From IMG/VR virus record IMGVR_UViG_3300009466_000016, positions 1 through 26,816 of that record: a stretch of DNA of 26,816 bases. One strand, written 5' to 3'. Every line of letters begins with the position of its first letter. The first letter of the stretch is position 1. A program made the position numbers and the translations under genes. Shown one piece after another: positions 12,789 through 20,900 of the stretch. Source of the DNA: a virus. The notes under the pieces are model-generated. The model had not been told where the DNA came from and ran no database searches. It saw only the letters and a list, made by a program, of their open reading frames with translations.

Positions 12789-13073
12789 ATGACAAACGAA
12801 ACCCTCACCAACGAACACAAGGCCGCAGTACTCAAAATTGAAGAAATGGCTTCGAAAATCATTTGCGAAATGAACCAAGACTTTCGGTTTTGTGTGGAAG
12901 CTGATGAAGCATCCATCGCGTCCGCAGCGTCTTCTGTGAAGAATCTGTTTTCAGAAACCGGCGAAATAAAAGCAAACTACGCGACTGGAAACGAAGCCTC
13001 GATTCTTGCTGCATCATTCCTGCGCCGCGCGGAAAAAGCACTTGGAAATATCAAGTCATTTGAGGGGATGTAA
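12789..13073 (+). CDS. Hypothetical helical protein, 94 aa
   Basis: The ATG at 12789 follows AATAGGAGATAGACAG, a good ribosome site, and is the first gene behind the promoter at 12713-12745. The product is mostly helical and acidic (MTNETLTNEHKAAVLKIEEM, then ASIASAASSVKNLFSETGE and LRRAEKALGNIKSFEGM), with two cysteines in the N-terminal half. It is AT-richer than the neighbouring genes. No motif, signal peptide or membrane segment is seen. As the first product of a tightly regulated promoter it may be a small host-takeover or regulatory protein; this is only inference. Confidence 0.68.
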   Translation: MTNETLTNEHKAAVLKIEEMASKIICEMNQDFRFCVEADEASIASAASSVKNLFSETGEIKANYATGNEASILAASFLRRAEKALGNIKSFEGM

Positions 13074-13074
13074 A

Positions 13075-13284
13075 ATGACAAACTACAAGATCGGCTATTA
13101 CGTTGAAACAGCAGAGGGCAAAGCCTTTGTGTGTTTAAAGGTTCTGCGTGCAGAGTTTGATACAGAAGCGGAGGCGATGGTAAGGCGCATGGGTGAAAAC
13201 GGTAAGCCGGTTGACTTGGACGGAAACCAACTGAATGGTCTTTACATCCGTCGCAGCGGCGTTGAGTGGTTTGCGGGGTATTAA
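13075..13284 (+). CDS. Small hypothetical protein, 69 aa
   Basis: The start MTNYKIGYYVETAEG is chosen because GAGGGGATGTAAA gives a ribosome site and it begins two bases after the previous stop. The product has alternating strands (KIGYYVETAEGKAFVCLKVL), a helix with FDTEAEAMVRRM, and a C-terminal LYIRRSGVEWFAGY. A single alpha-beta domain is likely. It shares an operon with the gene before it and with the XRE-like gene after it. No family recognised. Confidence 0.65.
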   Translation: MTNYKIGYYVETAEGKAFVCLKVLRAEFDTEAEAMVRRMGENGKPVDLDGNQLNGLYIRRSGVEWFAGY

Positions 13285-13291
13285 GCGCACA

Positions 13292-13480
13292 ATGACACCC
13301 GAACAATTCCGCACATCGCGCAACAACCTGGGCCTTAGTCAACGTCAGTTGGCTGAGGTCTGGTCTATGGGTGCCAATGGAGAGCGCACCATAAGGCGAT
13401 GGGAGCAGGGAGACACGCCGGTTAACCCGGTGGCGGCTTACTGTATCCAGATGATGTTAGACCAGTCTGGCAAATGTTAG
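13292..13480 (+). CDS. XRE-like helix-turn-helix regulator, 62 aa
   Basis: The start MTPEQFRTSRNNLGLSQRQL is chosen because the family begins at this motif. It fits the first helices of a Cro/C1-type fold, and RTIRRWEQGDTPVNPVAAYC the recognition helix and following turn, as in the many small phage proteins of the pattern F-xxR-LGLSQ...R-WE-G. A 7-residue SMGANGE insert lies between the HTH helices, a common variant. Two of the three ATGTTAGAC copies at 13454-13493 overlap or follow its end, so they may be its operators. It sits just before the terminase genes, so it may control late transcription. Confidence 0.75.
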   Translation: MTPEQFRTSRNNLGLSQRQLAEVWSMGANGERTIRRWEQGDTPVNPVAAYCIQMMLDQSGKC

Positions 13481-13493
13481 ACGGATGTTAGAC
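13454..13493. repeat. Three ATGTTAGAC direct repeats
   Basis: ATGTTAGAC occurs at 13454-13462, 13474-13482 and 13485-13493. The last two form an 11-bp tandem, ATGTTAGACGG. The first copy is inside the XRE-like gene and the second covers its TAG stop. They lie about 110 bp before terS. Direct repeats here could be operator sites for the regulator or a recognition site for the small terminase. Confidence 0.6.
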
Positions 13494-13523
13494 GGGCAAC
13501 CGCAATCATGGTAAGGTGAACAC

Positions 13524-13604
13524 ATGACACTAGATCAATTCGCAATCATCGCACTCACGGCGCAGGCAGTTGTTCCTGTGCTGATCGTATGGGGGATGGG
13601 GTGA
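13524..13604 (+). CDS. Tiny membrane peptide, 26 aa
   Basis: A 26-codon ORF starts at ATG 13524 behind GGTAAGGTGAACAC and ends in TGA at 13602-13604, overlapping the GTG start of terS as GTGA. It begins MTLDQFAIIALTAQAVVPVL and is hydrophobic for about 20 residues, long enough for one membrane span. Coupling to terS supports translation. It may only serve to deliver ribosomes to terS, or be a small membrane protein. Confidence 0.5.
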   Translation: MTLDQFAIIALTAQAVVPVLIVWGMG

Positions 13605-14005
13605 GTAAGGTAGGCAGGCCAAGTCAATACACGCCCAAAATCGTCAAGGCGGCGTGGGAGTACGCCAACGGCGGATGGATTGCAGCGGGGGACAAAGTGC
13701 CTTCCGTTGCGGGATTGGCGTGTGTAATCGGCATAAGGCGAGAGACTTGTCACGCTTGGGCATCGGACCCTGAGAACGAATTTTCTAACATCCTCAAGGT
13801 GATTGCCGAAAAGCAGGAGCGCGAATTGGTCAACAATGGCCTTACAGGCGACTTCGTGGCACCTATCACCAAGATGATGCTGACCAAACACGGCTACTCT
13901 GATCGGGTGGAGCAAGACCACACCAGCAGCGACGGCAGCATGTCACCGCAAAAGCCGGTGGATGAAAAGCTGGTTGCCGCGCTTGTGCAAAAGCTGACAG
14001 AGTAA
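13601..14005 (+). CDS. terS: Terminase small subunit, P22 gp3-like, 134 aa
   Basis: The GTG at 13601 (VSKVGRPSQYTP, read as Met) is preferred: it overlaps the preceding stop as GTGA, and GGGGGAT lies upstream. An ATG at 13589 would add four residues. The protein has an N-terminal helix-turn-helix-like region (VPSVAGLACVIGIRRETCHAWASDP), a helical middle (ILKVIAEKQERELVNNGLTGDF) and TKMMLTKHGYSDRVEQDHTSSDG. These match small terminases that recognise the packaging site and assemble as rings to stimulate the large subunit. It is immediately followed by terL without a gap. Confidence 0.85.
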   Translation: MSKVGRPSQYTPKIVKAAWEYANGGWIAAGDKVPSVAGLACVIGIRRETCHAWASDPENEFSNILKVIAEKQERELVNNGLTGDFVAPITKMMLTKHGYSDRVEQDHTSSDGSMSPQKPVDEKLVAALVQKLTE

Positions 14006-15568
14006 ATGCCAATCAAGCCTATCGAATGGGAGGCGCTTTCGGAGGCTGAGCGATCCGCTCTAGTAGCAGCTGGTCAATCGTCACCACTTGCATTCACATC
14101 TCTTTGGTTCAACGTCACGCAAGGCGATAGCTTTCGGGCAAACTGGCATCACCACTATTACGATTGGGCCGCGCGTCAAATGCTGGACGGCAAAGCGCAC
14201 AATGTTGTTATCAACGTGGCACCGGGCGCAACCAAGACTGAATTTTGGTCAATCCACCTTCCGGCATATTGCTTAACCAAGTTTCCCCGCTTGCGGATAT
14301 TAAACGCCAGCTACTCGCGCGACCTTGTGACTGAAAACAGCGAAAGAACACGCGCCTTGATCCGGTCGGATGAATGGCAGGCGGCATATGGTCACGAGAT
14401 TGAAAAGGACAAGGCGGATAACTGGACGGTCACCCGCAACGGCAAGCGCATATTTCAAATGTTCAGCCGGTCAAATGGCGGGCAGATCACCGGCGCACGT
14501 GGCGGGTTCATGGGGAATGGGTTTTCCGGTTACGTTGGCGCGGATGACTGGGATAAGCCGGACGATATGTTTTCCGACGCCAAGCGCAAGAAGTCGCATG
14601 TTAGGCTGGTCAACACGCTTCGATCAAGGCGAGCCAAGAAGGACGACAAAAACCCTACGCCGATGCTGTTTATTCAACAGCGGTTGCATGTAGACGATAG
14701 CAGCGCGTTCATCCTTGGCGGGGGGATGGGACTTTCGGTCGATCTGCACATCACTATTCCGGCTTTGGTGGACCAAGATTACATCGACAACTTGCCAGAC
14801 GGCATACGGGAGCGCTGCGAGCGGGACGTTAAAAAGGGCGAGTGCGTCAACGGGCAATGGTCATTTTGGCCAGAGGCCGAAGGCGTCAGAAACCTAATCG
14901 CGCTACGGAATGCGAACCCGTACACATTCACAAGCCAATACATGCAGCACCCAGAGAGCCTTGACGGGGGGATATTTAGCTCTGACGACTTCGTTTATTT
15001 TGGCGATGATGATGGCGCAGACCTGCCGCATCCAAACCATTACGATTATCGAATTATCACGGTGGATACGGCGCAAAAAACAAACACGTGGAATGACTGG
15101 ACCGTTTTTGCGGAATGGGGCGTTACGCCAACGCACATCCACCGGCTATCCTATCAACGGGCAAAGATGAAGGCAGACCAACTTCGCCGTGACTTTGCCT
15201 CATTTGTAAAATCTGCGCATAACAAGAACAGCCCCAGGGCCGGTGTTTTGAGGGCGGTCTATGTTGAGGACAAATCAAGCGGGACCGGGTTAATTCAAGA
15301 AGTCGATGGCAAGCTGCCGATCCGCATCACTCCAGTGCAGCGAGACAAAGACAAGCTGACCCGCGCTATGGACGTTCAAGCCCATCATATTGCGAAAAAG
15401 GTCGCTTTGCCGTATGGTGAACCGGACAACTTCGAGTTTGTGAGCGAAGTCGCGGCATTTTCGCACGATGACAGCCACAAGCACGATGACCAAACGGACG
15501 TAATGATAGACGCCCTGTATCATGCGTTTGTGCAAGGCAGCAACGGGCAAGTATTCGGAGTGCTTTGA
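14006..15568 (+). CDS. terL: Terminase large subunit, 520 aa
   Basis: The N-terminal ATPase has a deviant Walker A, VAPGATKTE (about 71-79), and Walker B YVGADD (about 176-181). The C-terminal RNase H-like nuclease has Asp354 in ITVDTAQ, an acidic pair near 421-422 (YVEDKSSGTG) and acidic residues around 494-498 (DDQTD) followed by a helix. The length is usual for phage terminases. It pumps DNA into the prohead using ATP and cuts the concatemer at the end. It starts directly after the terS stop, and its TGA overlaps the portal ATG by one base. Confidence 0.95.
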   Translation: MPIKPIEWEALSEAERSALVAAGQSSPLAFTSLWFNVTQGDSFRANWHHHYYDWAARQMLDGKAHNVVINVAPGATKTEFWSIHLPAYCLTKFPRLRILNASYSRDLVTENSERTRALIRSDEWQAAYGHEIEKDKADNWTVTRNGKRIFQMFSRSNGGQITGARGGFMGNGFSGYVGADDWDKPDDMFSDAKRKKSHVRLVNTLRSRRAKKDDKNPTPMLFIQQRLHVDDSSAFILGGGMGLSVDLHITIPALVDQDYIDNLPDGIRERCERDVKKGECVNGQWSFWPEAEGVRNLIALRNANPYTFTSQYMQHPESLDGGIFSSDDFVYFGDDDGADLPHPNHYDYRIITVDTAQKTNTWNDWTVFAEWGVTPTHIHRLSYQRAKMKADQLRRDFASFVKSAHNKNSPRAGVLRAVYVEDKSSGTGLIQEVDGKLPIRITPVQRDKDKLTRAMDVQAHHIAKKVALPYGEPDNFEFVSEVAAFSHDDSHKHDDQTDVMIDALYHAFVQGSNGQVFGVL

Positions 15569-16797
15569 TGGTCTGGCCATTCACACGCAAGATTGAAGAA
15601 AAGGCGCACCCAGCAGGCAGCGCATTGATGATCGGCGGCGGGCCAGCCTGGGCGCGTAAAGACAAGTCGCAGCAATACATCACGGAAGGCTATCAGCTAA
15701 ACGTGATCGTTTACCGCGCAGTCAACGAGATCGTGCGGGCGGCAACGTCAATCAACACCGAACTTTACAACGGCGAAAGCGCGGTGGAGCAGCACCCGGT
15801 TCTGGACCTGTTGGCGCAACCGACACCCGGCGGCACATGGCAATCGTGGCTGACCGAAATTTTGGTCAATCGGATGCTCTTGGGCGAATATGCAGCGGCA
15901 GCTGACAACCCGCGACAGCCGACCGAAATATGGCCGCTCTTGCCGCTCAATATCGCAGTCGTTCCCGGCCCGTCCGGCCTTGCGCGGCAATACATCTACG
16001 AGGTCAACCGCAAGAAAACGTACTTCGACGTGGACCAGATCACCGGGCAGTCTGACCTGCTATTCGTCAAGACGTACAACCCTGCGGACTATTGGCGCGG
16101 GCAATCCCCGCTCATGGCGGCGGCAATCGCGGGCGATACGCACAACGCCGGAATGCGCTGGAACTATTCGCTGTTGAAGAACAGCGCACGGCCTAGCGGC
16201 TTGATCCGGTTCAAGTCGGGCTATCCATCCGGCGAAATGATTAACCGGATGCGCGAGTATTTCAAAGCGCGGATGCAAGGGGCTGAGAACGCGGGTGAAA
16301 TCCCGATGCTGGCCGACGACGCGGAATGGCAGCAGCTTTCGCAATCGGCACGCGACATGGATTTCAGCAACACGATGCGCGAGACGGCGAAATACGTCGC
16401 TGCGGCGCTTGGCGTTCCCCTGCCCCTGATCGACAACGACGCCAGCACGTTCAACAACCTGGAGCAGGCCAAGGAACGGCTCTACACCGATACCGTTATA
16501 CCGATCATGCGGGATGTTCTGGCATCGCTCAACACATGGCTCTTGCCGCGCTATGGCGACGGGCTGGAATTGCGGCTTGACCTCGACACCATCCCCGCTC
16601 TTGAGGCGCTGCGGGAGCGGATGTTCCAACGGGCAGTCACCGCATACCGCGAAGGGCTATTGACGCTACAAGAGGCGCGGACGCTTATGGGATACGAACC
16701 AGAGGCCGAAGGCGACTTCAAGCCAAGCGGCGGGGGCATGTTCGACATTCCGGCAGATGACATCAAGGCGCTGGCCTACGGTCTGGACCACGGATAA
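15568..16797 (+). CDS. Portal protein, HK97 gp3-like, 409 aa
   Basis: The ATG at 15568 (MVWPFTRKIEEK) shares its A with the terL stop; a TTG one codon earlier is less likely. Family marks include NVIVYRAVNEIVRAA near the N-terminus, a YNPADYWRGQSPLMAA segment, LLKNSARPSGLIRF, and the very typical STFNNLEQAKERLYTDTV before the stem helix. Portals form a dodecamer at one capsid vertex and are the channel and docking site for the terminase. The C-terminal MGYEPEAEGD part is usual. It overlaps the MuF gene by one base. Confidence 0.94.
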   Translation: MVWPFTRKIEEKAHPAGSALMIGGGPAWARKDKSQQYITEGYQLNVIVYRAVNEIVRAATSINTELYNGESAVEQHPVLDLLAQPTPGGTWQSWLTEILVNRMLLGEYAAAADNPRQPTEIWPLLPLNIAVVPGPSGLARQYIYEVNRKKTYFDVDQITGQSDLLFVKTYNPADYWRGQSPLMAAAIAGDTHNAGMRWNYSLLKNSARPSGLIRFKSGYPSGEMINRMREYFKARMQGAENAGEIPMLADDAEWQQLSQSARDMDFSNTMRETAKYVAAALGVPLPLIDNDASTFNNLEQAKERLYTDTVIPIMRDVLASLNTWLLPRYGDGLELRLDLDTIPALEALRERMFQRAVTAYREGLLTLQEARTLMGYEPEAEGDFKPSGGGMFDIPADDIKALAYGLDHG

Positions 16798-18605
16798 TGC
16801 CGCGCAAGCCCGCATTCATCAGCCATAGCCCGGAGCGCGAGGCCGCTATCCAGTCTCGATTGCTGGACGTACTCGAAGCGCGTTTTCGGCGGCGCATTGC
16901 GGCAGTCGTGGCGGATGAAAGCCGACGCTATCTCACGGCGTATCAGGATCTCGGATACATCCCTGCACCGTCCGATGACGACTTTGCCGCGTTCCGGGCG
17001 CTGTATCAGGAGATCGGACTGACCACGGCGCGGACGTTCGGGGCGCGGGTTATCACGCAGGGCAAGTCGCTAGGCTATGACCTAGAGTGCAAGCAGGAGG
17101 GCGGCTTTGCGGCGCTGTTTCGCGCGATTGCATCACTCTGGGTAAATCAAGAGGCGATCCGGCGGCGCATCACCAACGTGACCGAGACGACGCGGGCGCG
17201 GATCGTGTCAGAAGTCGCCAATGGGCAGCGCGAGGGGCTTGGCGTTGCCGAGATTGCCCGCGACATTAACAAGCGCGTTCCATCCATATCGCGGACGCGC
17301 GGGGCGCTGATCGGCAGGACCGAAACCCACGGAGCAGCCAACTTTGCTATGCACGAGACCGCCAAGTCCACCGGGCTGGAACTGGAAAAGGAATGGGTCA
17401 GCACTGAGGACGCGCGGACCCGGCGTTTCGCGGGCAAGAACCCGGCAGAATATGACCATGTGGCGATGCACGGTCAAAAGCGCGACATGGACGAGCCTTT
17501 TGCGATGCCGTGGATAGGTGGCGATCCGATTGCAATCATGTTTCCCGGCGAGGCGGGTAAGCCCGGCGCGGCAACTATCAACTGTCGTTGTGCTGTGATC
17601 CACCGCGTTAAGGGGCTTGACGATGATGCAGCGACTAGCGTTGCAGCACAATCTGCCGTTCAAGGGCGGCCCATGACAATGGAGCAGGCAATCGCTGCAA
17701 GGCCAATTCTTTCCAGCGCTTATGCGGGTTCACTTGATGCTGCGCCAGAACTGGCGGCTCGGTTTGTGGCAAAAGCGCCTGACATAAACGGGATGATTTC
17801 AGGAAAAAAAGGCGCATACGCAACGCACGATAGAAAAATATCAATGGGTCGACACGTTAAGGGAAGCCCTGAATATGCGCGAGTTTTTCGACATGAGTTT
17901 GGGCATACGGTTGACAGAGAACTTGGCGCGGTTGATGGGAAGCTGTTTAAGTCATTTGATGCAATTCAAGACCTTGCAAAAGACACGGCAGAGCTTGAGG
18001 CAGGGCGAACCGGCATGTTTATGGGAGATAGGGATGGGTCAGCACCGTTAAGAAAACGAGTGAGCGAAAATCTGTCAAAATACTCAGATGAAAGGGTTGC
18101 GCTCATCAAGGATGCTGACGTTAAGGGGTTTGCAAATGACGCAAGAGCAGTAATTGAGAACATGACCCCACTAAAATATGACGATGTTTTGAAATTGTAC
18201 GATGTGACGGACATAAGCCCAAACGTGGCTTTTGACTTTGCGGCAGCATGGAAGCAACGAGATGTCTATGAACTTTTGCATAAAATTGGTGTTACCTTAA
18301 AATCAAGGCCAACGCATAAGAGCGCATTCGCAGGTATGCAGGACACGTTTGAAGCCGGAACGGCTGGCAAAATAAGAATATCCTTTGGGCATGGGGAAAA
18401 GTATTACAAGGACAGGCTTCGGGCTGGGCCTAAACATAAAGAAGGCCGAAGAACCTTCGGCTACGGCTCGACGGCAGAGGCGTTCGCCAACTGGTTTGAG
18501 GCGTATGCAAGCCCAAACAAAGCAGATTATCAGATGTTTCAAATGCTATGGCCGAGAACTTCGCGGTCATTTGAAAAGATGTTGGAGGCATATGCAGATG
18601 GTTGA
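16797..18605 (+). CDS. MuF head morphogenesis protein fused to HEFGH zincin-like domain, 602 aa
   Basis: Residues 1 to about 275 form a MuF / SPP1 gp7-type minor head protein: long helices, then VAEIARDINKRVPSISRTRGALIGRTETHGAAN, EKEWVSTEDARTR, and the closing ATINCRC. MuF proteins bind the portal and can enter the host with the DNA. Residues about 290-602 are a different module with H366-E-F-G-H370, the HExxH zinc site, and downstream E561 (AEAFANWFEAY) as a likely third ligand, followed by LWPRTSRSFEKML as in lethal-factor-like zincins. This half is much AT-richer: 18121-18180 has 24 of 60 G+C against 39 of 60 at 16801-16860. A virion-borne peptidase injected into the host is inferred. ATG overlaps the portal stop. 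Confidence 0.85.
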   Translation: MPRKPAFISHSPEREAAIQSRLLDVLEARFRRRIAAVVADESRRYLTAYQDLGYIPAPSDDDFAAFRALYQEIGLTTARTFGARVITQGKSLGYDLECKQEGGFAALFRAIASLWVNQEAIRRRITNVTETTRARIVSEVANGQREGLGVAEIARDINKRVPSISRTRGALIGRTETHGAANFAMHETAKSTGLELEKEWVSTEDARTRRFAGKNPAEYDHVAMHGQKRDMDEPFAMPWIGGDPIAIMFPGEAGKPGAATINCRCAVIHRVKGLDDDAATSVAAQSAVQGRPMTMEQAIAARPILSSAYAGSLDAAPELAARFVAKAPDINGMISGKKGAYATHDRKISMGRHVKGSPEYARVFRHEFGHTVDRELGAVDGKLFKSFDAIQDLAKDTAELEAGRTGMFMGDRDGSAPLRKRVSENLSKYSDERVALIKDADVKGFANDARAVIENMTPLKYDDVLKLYDVTDISPNVAFDFAAAWKQRDVYELLHKIGVTLKSRPTHKSAFAGMQDTFEAGTAGKIRISFGHGEKYYKDRLRAGPKHKEGRRTFGYGSTAEAFANWFEAYASPNKADYQMFQMLWPRTSRSFEKMLEAYADG

Positions 18606-18792
18606 TGACGAAACCAAAGTCTTGATGGAGTATCAATCTAAATTCGGGGACTTGCCGGATAGCCGAAGGATGTCAGACGATGCGCTGAGGGATATTGTGG
18701 AGTTGTGTCAGATGGCGATTGATAGGGGTTCAAGGTTGACAAGAAACGATTTGAAGTTGTCGGGAGAGGTTCCGATTGACGCGCTGTCTTGA
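18598..18792 (+). CDS. Small acidic partner of the MuF peptidase, 64 aa
   Basis: The gene starts 8 bp inside the MuF gene. The ATG at 18598 has GGAGG 9 bases upstream; an ATG at 18592 is too close to it. The product starts MVDDETKVLMEYQSKFGDLP and contains MSDDALRDIVELCQMAIDRG, giving a short acidic helical protein. Placement right after the peptidase module, with the same move towards AT-richness, suits an immunity, chaperone or inhibitor role, as cognate small genes often follow polymorphic toxin domains. That role is inference. A strong terminator closes the unit. Confidence 0.7.
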   Translation: MVDDETKVLMEYQSKFGDLPDSRRMSDDALRDIVELCQMAIDRGSRLTRNDLKLSGEVPIDALS

Positions 18793-18845
18793 CGACTAAG
18801 GCGACACCGCCTAACCTACCATCACAAACTGACCTCCCTAAACTA

Positions 18846-18870
18846 GGCCGCCTTCGGGCGGTCTTTTTTT
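18846..18870 (+). terminator. Rho-independent terminator with TTCG loop
   Basis: GGCCGCC (18846-18852) pairs with GGCGGTC (18857-18863) around a TTCG tetraloop, with one G-U pair, and runs into seven T residues (18864-18870). It ends the terminase-portal-MuF unit. The capsid promoter starts 16 bp further on. Confidence 0.93.
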
Positions 18871-18886
18871 GTGCCATCGCCCATAC

Positions 18887-18924
18887 TTTGCAACTTTGCA
18901 AAGGTGTGTTATACAGTTTGCAAA
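18887..18924 (+). promoter_or_regulatory. TTTGCA-type promoter for the capsid operon
   Basis: -35-like TTTGCA (18887-18892), an exact 17-bp spacer and -10 TATACA (18910-18915). A palindrome TTTGCAAA lies in the spacer (18895-18902, within the perfect 10-bp dyad CTTTGCAAAG) and another at the expected start site (18917-18924), 22 bp apart. The layout is nearly the same at 24028-24064. Transcription should start near 18922 and read the protease and capsid genes. Confidence 0.8.
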
Positions 18925-18966
18925 GGCCGTCGTGAGACGTCCGAAGCCCTTAGATGGAGCCTTTAC

Positions 18967-19677
18967 ATGCTGCGAAGCTACTCGCGCAAAGACGGCGGCG
19001 AACCGCTCGAAATCAAGCTGGCGCACGGGCTGACGATCAAGTCCGAAGGCGAGAGCGACGACTATCTGACAATCTCAGGCTATGGGTCAGTCTTTGGCAA
19101 CCGCGACAACGGCGGTGATATTGTCATGCCCGGCGCTTTCAAAGAGTGCATCGCATCGGGTCGCAAACCCAAGATGCTTTGGCAGCATGACGCAAGCCAA
19201 CCCATCGGCGTTTGGGATGAAATGTCCGAGGACGAAAACGGCCTGAGGATGAAGGGCCGAGTTTCCAAGAGGGGCAAGGGCGGCGAGGTCGCGGACCTTA
19301 TCAAGATGGGCGCTATCGAAGGGCTTTCCATTGGATACCGCACCCAAGAGTACGAAATGGACCGCGAGAGCGGCAGTCGTAAGCTGACCAAGCTGGACCT
19401 TTGGGAAACCAGCGTCGTCACGTTCCCGATGAATGAATTGGCTGGCATCTACGCGATGAAGGCCGATGAGATTACAGAGCGCGACCTTGAACGCGCTTTC
19501 AAGAATATGGGCCACAGCAACCGCATGGCAAAAGCTATGGCGTGTGGCGCATGGAGGGCAAGGACCGACGTTCTACGGGATGTAGACGGGTCCGATCCTG
19601 AGCAGGCTCAACGGGACGTTGACGAACTCAAAGCACTCTTGACCGAAACACTGTCAAAAATGGAGGCTCACACATGA
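18967..19677 (+). CDS. HK97-family prohead protease, 236 aa
   Basis: The start MLRSYSRKDGGEPLEIK is chosen because GGAG lies 8 bases upstream and the start is downstream of the promoter; an earlier ATG at 18954 is out of frame and the longer in-frame extension crosses the operators. The assemblin-like core has YLTISGYGSVFGNRDNGGD, His74 in KMLWQHDASQPIG, Ser121 in IEGLSIGY and LDLWETSVVTFPMN (Glu147). His and Ser fit the catalytic pair of HK97 gp4. It cleaves capsid delta domains and itself during maturation. The C-terminal helical tail ends in a coiled region. It is ATGA-coupled to the capsid gene. Confidence 0.92.
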   Translation: MLRSYSRKDGGEPLEIKLAHGLTIKSEGESDDYLTISGYGSVFGNRDNGGDIVMPGAFKECIASGRKPKMLWQHDASQPIGVWDEMSEDENGLRMKGRVSKRGKGGEVADLIKMGAIEGLSIGYRTQEYEMDRESGSRKLTKLDLWETSVVTFPMNELAGIYAMKADEITERDLERAFKNMGHSNRMAKAMACGAWRARTDVLRDVDGSDPEQAQRDVDELKALLTETLSKMEAHT

Positions 19678-20900
19678 GCGATCTGGCAGAGATCAAAGGG
19701 CTTGTTGAGAAGATCAACCCGACCCTGACCGAGCTGCGCGGCGAAATCGACGCGCTGAAAGCATCGGCACCAACTGACGTTGTGACCGAAGAAAAGCACC
19801 AGCGCATGGCTGACGACATCACAGCCAAGCTGGCAGACATGCAGGCGAAGCAAGCCAAGCTGGAAGCGGCGATGAACCGTCCCGGCGCTGGCGAAGGCAA
19901 GGGCATGGACGGCGAACTTGAGCAGAAGCACAAGGACGCTTTCCGTCAATACATGGCAAACGGCACCCTGCCGGACGGCTTCAAGGCCGGGTCCGAGGGC
20001 ATCGAAGTCAAGGCCATGTCTACCGACGTGAACCCGGACGGCGGCTATCTGGTGCGCCCGGAACTGTCCAACACCATCATGACGCGCGTCTTTGAGACAT
20101 CCCCGGTTCGGCAGATTGCCAACGTGGAGCGCACCGGCGCGAAGTCCATCGACATCCTGATTGACGATCAGGAAGCGGCGGCGCGTTGGGTCGGCGAAGG
20201 CGCATCGGGCGGACAGACTGACACCCCGCAACTGGCGCAGAAGGTCATCGCGGCTCACAAGATCGAAGCTGACCCGCGCATGACGACTGAGATGATCGAG
20301 GACAGCTATCTCGACGTCGAAAGCTGGCTTGCTGGCAAGGTGGCAGACAAGTTTGCCCGCACTCAGAACACCGCTTTCGTTCTGGGCGATGGCATCGGCA
20401 AGCCTCGCGGTTTCCTGACATATGCGGCGGCTGCAACGGCTGGCACGTATGAGCGCAATGCAATCACTCAGATCAACATGGGTTCGGCGGCAGCGTTGAA
20501 CGCAGATGGCCTGATTGCGGTGCAGAACGCTCTGAAAGAAGAGTACCAGGCGGGCGCGGTTTTCGGCATGAAGCGCACCACGTTTGGCGCGGCGTTGCAG
20601 CTCAAGGGCAGCGACAACTATTTCTTCAGCCCGGTCCTTCTGCGTGACGGCCAAGCGTCCATTCAGCTTCTGGGCAAGCCCGTTTCCTTTATGGACGACA
20701 TGCCCGCAGTCGCTGCAAACGCTCTGTCCATTGTCTATGCGGACTTTGGTCGTTTCTACACCGTCCTCGACCGCGTGGGCTTGCAGGTTCTGCGTGACCC
20801 GTACACGAACAAGGGCTTCGTGACCTACTACACAACCCAGCGCGTAGGCGGCGACGTGACGTCGTTCGATGCGGCTGTGATCGGAAAGGTGGCAGCATAA
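19674..20900 (+). CDS. HK97-fold major capsid protein, 408 aa
   Basis: Residues 1 to about 110 form a charged coiled coil (delta or scaffolding domain) with the probable protease cut near residue 113, before STDVNPDGGYLVRPELSNTI. The rest follows the HK97 pattern: TSPVRQIANVERTGAKSIDI, EAAARWVGEGASGGQTDTPQL, an N-arm to spine helix with DVESWLAGKVADKFARTQN, and GDGIGKPRGFLTYAA. It builds the icosahedral shell. It sits directly after the protease and is followed by a TAATG-coupled structural gene. Confidence 0.95.
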   Translation: MSDLAEIKGLVEKINPTLTELRGEIDALKASAPTDVVTEEKHQRMADDITAKLADMQAKQAKLEAAMNRPGAGEGKGMDGELEQKHKDAFRQYMANGTLPDGFKAGSEGIEVKAMSTDVNPDGGYLVRPELSNTIMTRVFETSPVRQIANVERTGAKSIDILIDDQEAAARWVGEGASGGQTDTPQLAQKVIAAHKIEADPRMTTEMIEDSYLDVESWLAGKVADKFARTQNTAFVLGDGIGKPRGFLTYAAAATAGTYERNAITQINMGSAAALNADGLIAVQNALKEEYQAGAVFGMKRTTFGAALQLKGSDNYFFSPVLLRDGQASIQLLGKPVSFMDDMPAVAANALSIVYADFGRFYTVLDRVGLQVLRDPYTNKGFVTYYTTQRVGGDVTSFDAAVIGKVAA

